Positions 59,301-64,000 of a DNA stretch of 64,000 nt are shown here, piece after piece. A program made the position numbers and the translations under genes. A model generated the notes under the pieces. It worked only from the letters and a program-made list of their open reading frames with translations, had not been told where the DNA came from and did not search any database. This DNA is from Eledone cirrhosa (taxonomy: Eukaryota; Mollusca; Cephalopoda; Octopoda; Eledonidae). The stretch covers positions 22,012,298 through 22,076,297 of the forward strand of contig OZ024744.1 in NCBI GenBank assembly GCA_964016885.1, given 5' to 3'. How positions within the stretch are numbered: position 1 is the stretch's first letter; every line of letters begins with the position of its first letter.

Positions 59301-62300
59301 ACAGAGAGGCAGAGGTACAGAGAGACACTGGTACAGAGAGACAGAGGTACAGAGTTATACTGGTACAGAGAGACAGAGGTACAGAGACACTGGTACAGAG
59401 ATATAGAGGTACAGTGACACTGGTACAGAGAGACCGTGATACAGAGAGACAGAGGTACAGATAGACAGAGGTACAGATAGACAGAGGTACAGAGAAAGAG
59501 GTACAGAGAGACAGTGGTACACAGAGAGACTGGTACAAAGAGACAGAGGTACAGAGAGACAGAGGTACAGCGAGACAGAGGTACATATAGACAGTGGTAC
59601 ACAGAGACACTGGTACAGAGAGACAGAGGTACAGTGACACTGGTACAGAGAGATAGAGCTACAGTGACACTGGTACAGAGAGACAGCGGTACAGAGAGAC
59701 AGAGGTACAGATGGACAGAGATACAGAGACACTGGTACAGGGAGACAGAGACACCGGTACATAGAGACAGAGGTAGAGAGACACTGGTACAGAGTCACTG
59801 GTACAGAGAGGCAGATATACAGAGACAGTGGTACCGAGAGACATAGGTACAGAGAGACACTGGTACAGAGAGACAGAGGTACAGAGAGACAGAGGTACAC
59901 AGAGACAGTGGTACAGAGTGATAGAGGTACAGAGAGACAGAGGTACAGAGAGACAGACGTACAGAGAAACAGAGGTACAGAGAGACACTGGTACAGAAAG
60001 ACAGATTTACAGAGTCACAGAGGTACAGAGAGACAGACGTACAGAGACACTGGTACAGAGAGACAGAGGTACAGAGCGTCAGAGGTACAGAGAGACAGAG
60101 GTACAGCGAGACAGAGGTACAGATAGACAGTGGTACACAGAGAGACTGGTACAGAGAGACAGAGGTACAGAGAGACAGAGGTACAGAGCGTCAGAGGTAC
60201 AGAGAGACAGAGGTACAGAGACACTGGTACAGAGAGATAGAGTTACAGTGACACTGGTACAGAGAGACAGCGGTACAGAGAGACAGAGGTACATATGGAC
60301 AGAGGCACAGAGACACTGGTACAGGGAGACAGAGGTAGAGAGACACTGGTACAGAGTCACTGGTACAGAGAGGCAGAGATACAGAGACACTGGTACAGAG
60401 AGACAGAGGTACAGAGAGACACTGGTACGGAGAGACAGAGGTACAGAGAGACAGAGGTACACAGAGACAGTGGTACAGAGAGACAGAGGTACAGAGAGAC
60501 AGAGGTACAGAGAGACAGAGGTACAGAGAAACAGAGGTACAGAGATACACTGGTACAGAAAGACAGAGTTACAGAGATACAGAGGTACAGAGAGACATAC
60601 GTACAGAGACACTGGTACAGAGAGACAGAGGTACAGAGCGTCAGAGGTACAGAGAGACAGAGGTACAGAGACACTGGTACAGACATACAGTGGTACAGGG
60701 ACACTGGTAGAGAGAGACAGAGGTACAGAGAGACACTGGTACAGAGAGACAGAGGTACAGAGAGACAGATGTACAGAGAGACCATGGTACAGGGAGACAG
60801 AAGTACAGAGAGACAGAGGTACAGAGACAGTGGTACTGAGAGACAGTGGTACACAGAGAGACTTGTACAGAGAGACAGAGGTACAGAGAGACAGAGGTAC
60901 AGCGAGACAGAGGTACAGATAGACAGAGGTACATATAGACAGTGGTACACAGAGACACTGGTACAGAGAGACAGAGGTACAGAGAGACACTGGTACAGAG
61001 AGACATAGGTCCAGAGAGTCAGAGGTACAGAGAGACAGATGTACAGAGACACTGGTACAGAGAGACAGAGGTACAGAGAGACAGAGGTACAGAGAGACAG
61101 ACGTACAGAGAGTCAGAGGTACAGAGAGACAGAGGTACAGAGACACTCGTACAGAGAGACTGAGGTACATGCAGACAGATGTACAGAGACACTGGTACAG
61201 AGAGACAGAGAGAGAGACATTGGTACAGAGAGGCAGAGACAAAGACATAGATACAGAGAGACAGAGACACAGAGACACTGGTACAGAGAGACAGAGACAG
61301 ATACACTGGTACAGAGAGACAGAGGTACAGAGAGACAGAGGTCCAGAGACAGATGTACAGAGACATGGTACAGAGAGACAGAGACAGAGACACAGGTACA
61401 GAGAGACGGAGACATCTGAGAAACTGGTACAGAGAGACAGAGACACAGAGACACTGGTACAGAGAGACAGAGACAGATACACTGGTACAGAGAGACAGAG
61501 GTACAGAGAGACAGAGGTCCAGAGACAGAGGTACAGAGAGACAGAGACAGATAAACTGGTACAGAGAGACAGAGGTACAGAGAGACAGAGGTACAGAGAG
61601 ACAGAGGTACAGAGACACTGGTACAGAGAGACAGAGACAGAGACACAGGTACAGAGAGACAGAGACAGCTGAGAAACTGGTATAGAGAGGCAGAGGTACA
61701 GAGAGACACTGGTACAGAGAGACAGAGGTACAGAGTTATACTGGTACAGAGAGACAGAGGTACAGAGACACTGGTACAGAGATATAGAGGTACGGTGACA
61801 TTGGTACAGAGAGACCGTGATACAGAGAGACAGAGGTACAGATAGACAGACGTACACATACATTGGTACAGAGAGACAGATACACTGGTACAGAGAGACA
61901 GAGGTACAGAGAGACAGAGGTACAGATAGACAGAGGTACAGATAGACAGAGATACAGAGAAAGAGGTACAGAGAGACAGTGGTACACAGAGAGACTGGTA
62001 CAAAGAGACAGAGGTACAGAGAGACAGAGGTACAGCGAGACAGAGGTACATATAGACAGTGGTACACAGAGACACTGGTACAGAGAGACAGAGGTACAGT
62101 GACACTGGTACAGAGAGATAGAGCTACAGTGACACTGGTACAGAGAGACAGCGGTACAGAGAGACAGAGGTACAGATGGACAGAGATACAGAGACACTGG
62201 TACAGGGAGACAGAGACACCGGTACATAGAGACAGAGGTAGAGAGACACTGGTACAGAGTCACTGGTACAGAGAAGCAGAGATACAGAGACTCTGGTACC

Positions 62301-64000
62301 GAGAGACATAGGTACAGAGAGACACTGGTACAGAGAGACAGAGGTACAGAGAGACAGAGGTACACAGAGACAGTGGTACAGAGTGATAGAGGTACAGAGA
62401 GACAGAGGTACAGAGAGACAGACGTACAGAGAAACAGAGGTACAGAGAGACATTGGTACAGAAAGACAGATTTACAGAGTCACAGAGGTACAGAGAGACA
62501 GACGTACAGAGACACTGGTACAGAGAGACAGAGGTACAGAGCGTCAGAGGTACAGAGAGACAGAGGTACAGCGAGACAGAGGTACAGATAGACAGTGGTA
62601 CACAGAGAGACTGGTACAGAGAGACAGAGGTATAGAGAGACAGAGGTACAGCGAGACAGAGGTACAGATAGACAGTGGTACAGCGAGACACTGGTACAGA
62701 GAGACAGAGGTACAGTGACACTGGTACAGAGAGATAGAGTTACAGTGACACTGGTACAGAGAGACAGCGGTACAGAGAGACAGAGGTACATATGGACAGA
62801 GGTACAGAGACACTGGTACAGGGATACAGAGGTAGAGAGACACTGGTACAGAGTCACTGGTACAGAGAGGCAGAGATACAGAGACACTGGTACAGAGAGA
62901 CAGAGGTACAGAGAGACACTGGTACCGAGAGACAGAGGTACAGAGAGACAGAGGTACACATAGACAGTGGTACAGAGAGACAGAGGTACAGAGAGACAGA
63001 GGTACAGAGAGACAGAGGTACAGAGAAACAGAGGTACAGAGATACACTGGTACAGAAAGACAGAGTTACAGAGATACAGAGGTACAGAGAGACATACGTA
63101 CAGAGACACTGGTACAGAGAGACAGAGGTACAGAGCGTCAGAGGTACAGAGAGGCAGAGGTACAGAGACACTGGTACAGACATACAGTGGTACAGGGACA
63201 CTGGTAGAGAGAGACAGAGGTACAGAGAGACACTGGTACAGAGAGACAGATGTACAGAGAGACAGATGTACAGAGAGACCATGGTACAGGGAGACAGAAG
63301 TACAGAGAGACAGAGGTACAGAGACAGAGGTACTGAGAGACAGTGGTACACAGAGAGACTGGTACAGAGAGACAGAGGTACAGAGAGACAGAGGTACAGC
63401 GAGACAGAGGTACAGATAGACAGAGGTACATATAGACAGTGGTACACAGAGACACTGGTACAGAGAGACAGAGGTACAGAGAGACACTGGTACAGAGAGG
63501 CAGAGGTACAGTGAAACTGGTACAGAGAGATAGAGTTACAGTGACACTGGTACAGAGAGACAGCGGTACAGAGAGACAGAGGTACAGAGACACTGGTACA
63601 GGGAGACAGAGACACTGGTACAGAGAGACAGAGGTACAGAGACACTGGTACAGAGAGGCGGAGATACAGAGACACTGGTACAGAGAGACAGAGGTACACA
63701 GAGACAGCGGTACTGAGAGACAGAGGTACAGAGAGACATAGGTACATAGAGACAGAGGTACAGAGAGACAGAGCTACAGAGACACTGGTACAGACATACA
63801 TTGGTACAGGGATACTGGTACAGAGAGACAGAGGTACAGAGAGACACTGGTACAGAGAGACAGAGGTTCAGAGAGAGAGAGAGGTACAGAGAGACAGAGG
63901 TACAGGATGACAGATGTACAGAGAGACACTGGTACAGAGAGACAGAGGTACAGAGAAACAGAGGTACAGAGACAGAGGTACAGAGAGACACTGGTACTGA
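56361..64000. repeat. Array domain C, later copies, incomplete at the window end
   Basis: The GTGAGACAAAAGG marker does not recur after 56,361. A 2,465-bp periodicity is seen between 59,514 and 61,979 (also 59,908 and 62,373), and CTGAGAAACTGG recurs at 59,288, 61,416 and 61,669. A shorter duplication of about 255 bp (58,395-58,600 against 58,650-58,850) is also visible. The array continues beyond the window. Confidence 0.82.

Larger units (their letters stand above)
34073..64000. repeat. Giant tandem array of a 14-16 bp unit (at least 29.9 kb)
   Basis: The whole right half of the window consists of variants of GGTACAGAGAGACAGA, GGTACAGAGAGACACT and the 14-bp GGTACAGAGACACT. The unit has 13 purines and one T in 16, so the plus strand is strongly GA-rich, and each unit carries GTAC. 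No transposon, microsatellite or unique insert interrupts it. Its left edge is sharp (34,072/34,073); the right edge lies outside the window. On the minus strand the unit has no stop codon in any frame, which explains frames of over 1,400 codons made only of Ser/Leu/Cys/Val/Tyr/Thr/Pro. On the plus strand the same applies, with Arg/Glu/Thr/Gln/Gly. No protein is proposed. Confidence 0.97.

Noticed and set aside
34070..63991. Many very long open reading frames on both strands of the tandem array (up to 1,490 codons)
   Set aside because: They consist only of the translated 14-16 bp unit, occur in several frames at once, and result from the absence of stop codons in the unit. No start context, domain or non-repetitive part exists.

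Overview
This is a repeat-dominated stretch of an animal nuclear genome. I find no host protein-coding gene with support and no true tRNA or rRNA gene. Many dispersed copies of a tRNA-headed SINE closely resemble, from memory, SINEs of cephalopod molluscs. With LINEs, a Penelope-like element and very dense (TA)n/(CA)n/(CT)n microsatellites, an octopus or squid-like source is the best guess. Species cannot be named from the sequence alone.

Layout. 1-8 kb: (TA)n runs, hairpin-forming inverted repeats, a GAT/GGT array, a CT-rich tract, a 36-bp minisatellite and SINEs. 8.1-9.65 kb: truncated LINE (copy A, minus strand). 10-15 kb: inverted repeats, microsatellites and a fragment of a second LINE type (13.1-13.85 kb, plus strand). 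16.3-18.9 kb: internally deleted LINE (copy C, minus). 19.05-23.9 kb: the most complete LINE (copy B, minus), with ORF1, endonuclease, reverse transcriptase and a zinc knuckle, broken by frameshifts and a stop. 24-29 kb: nested inverted repeats and SINEs. 29.1-29.8 kb: second-type LINE fragments in opposite orientations. 29.8-31.6 kb: a decayed Penelope-like element with a GIY-YIG endonuclease. 31.7-33.6 kb: LINE and SINE fragments. From about 34,073 to the window end lies an uninterrupted tandem array of roughly 30 kb, built on a degenerate 14-16 bp unit (GGTACAGAGAGACAGA type) and organised into kilobase-scale higher-order repeats.

Most notable observation. Several dispersed repeats, most bordering (TA)n runs, carry what looks like a type I hammerhead ribozyme: CUGANGA, a long stem II (four of them with the same internal C-C mismatch), GAAA, a short palindromic stem III, an A at the cleavage position, and a stem I whose two strands change together between copies (471-536 and 11,296-11,356 are the best pair). 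Others are at 2,259-2,303, 24,530-24,582 and an inverted pair at 28,233-28,290 / 28,420-28,477. The 3' end of the Penelope-like element at 29.8 kb has a decayed version, and its terminal 60 bp occurs elsewhere as perfect-looking inverted dimers. Hammerheads in Penelope-like elements are known; here they appear to link many otherwise anonymous repeats to that class.

The very long open frames in the tandem array follow from its composition (almost no stop codons on the minus strand in any frame) and should not be read as genes.
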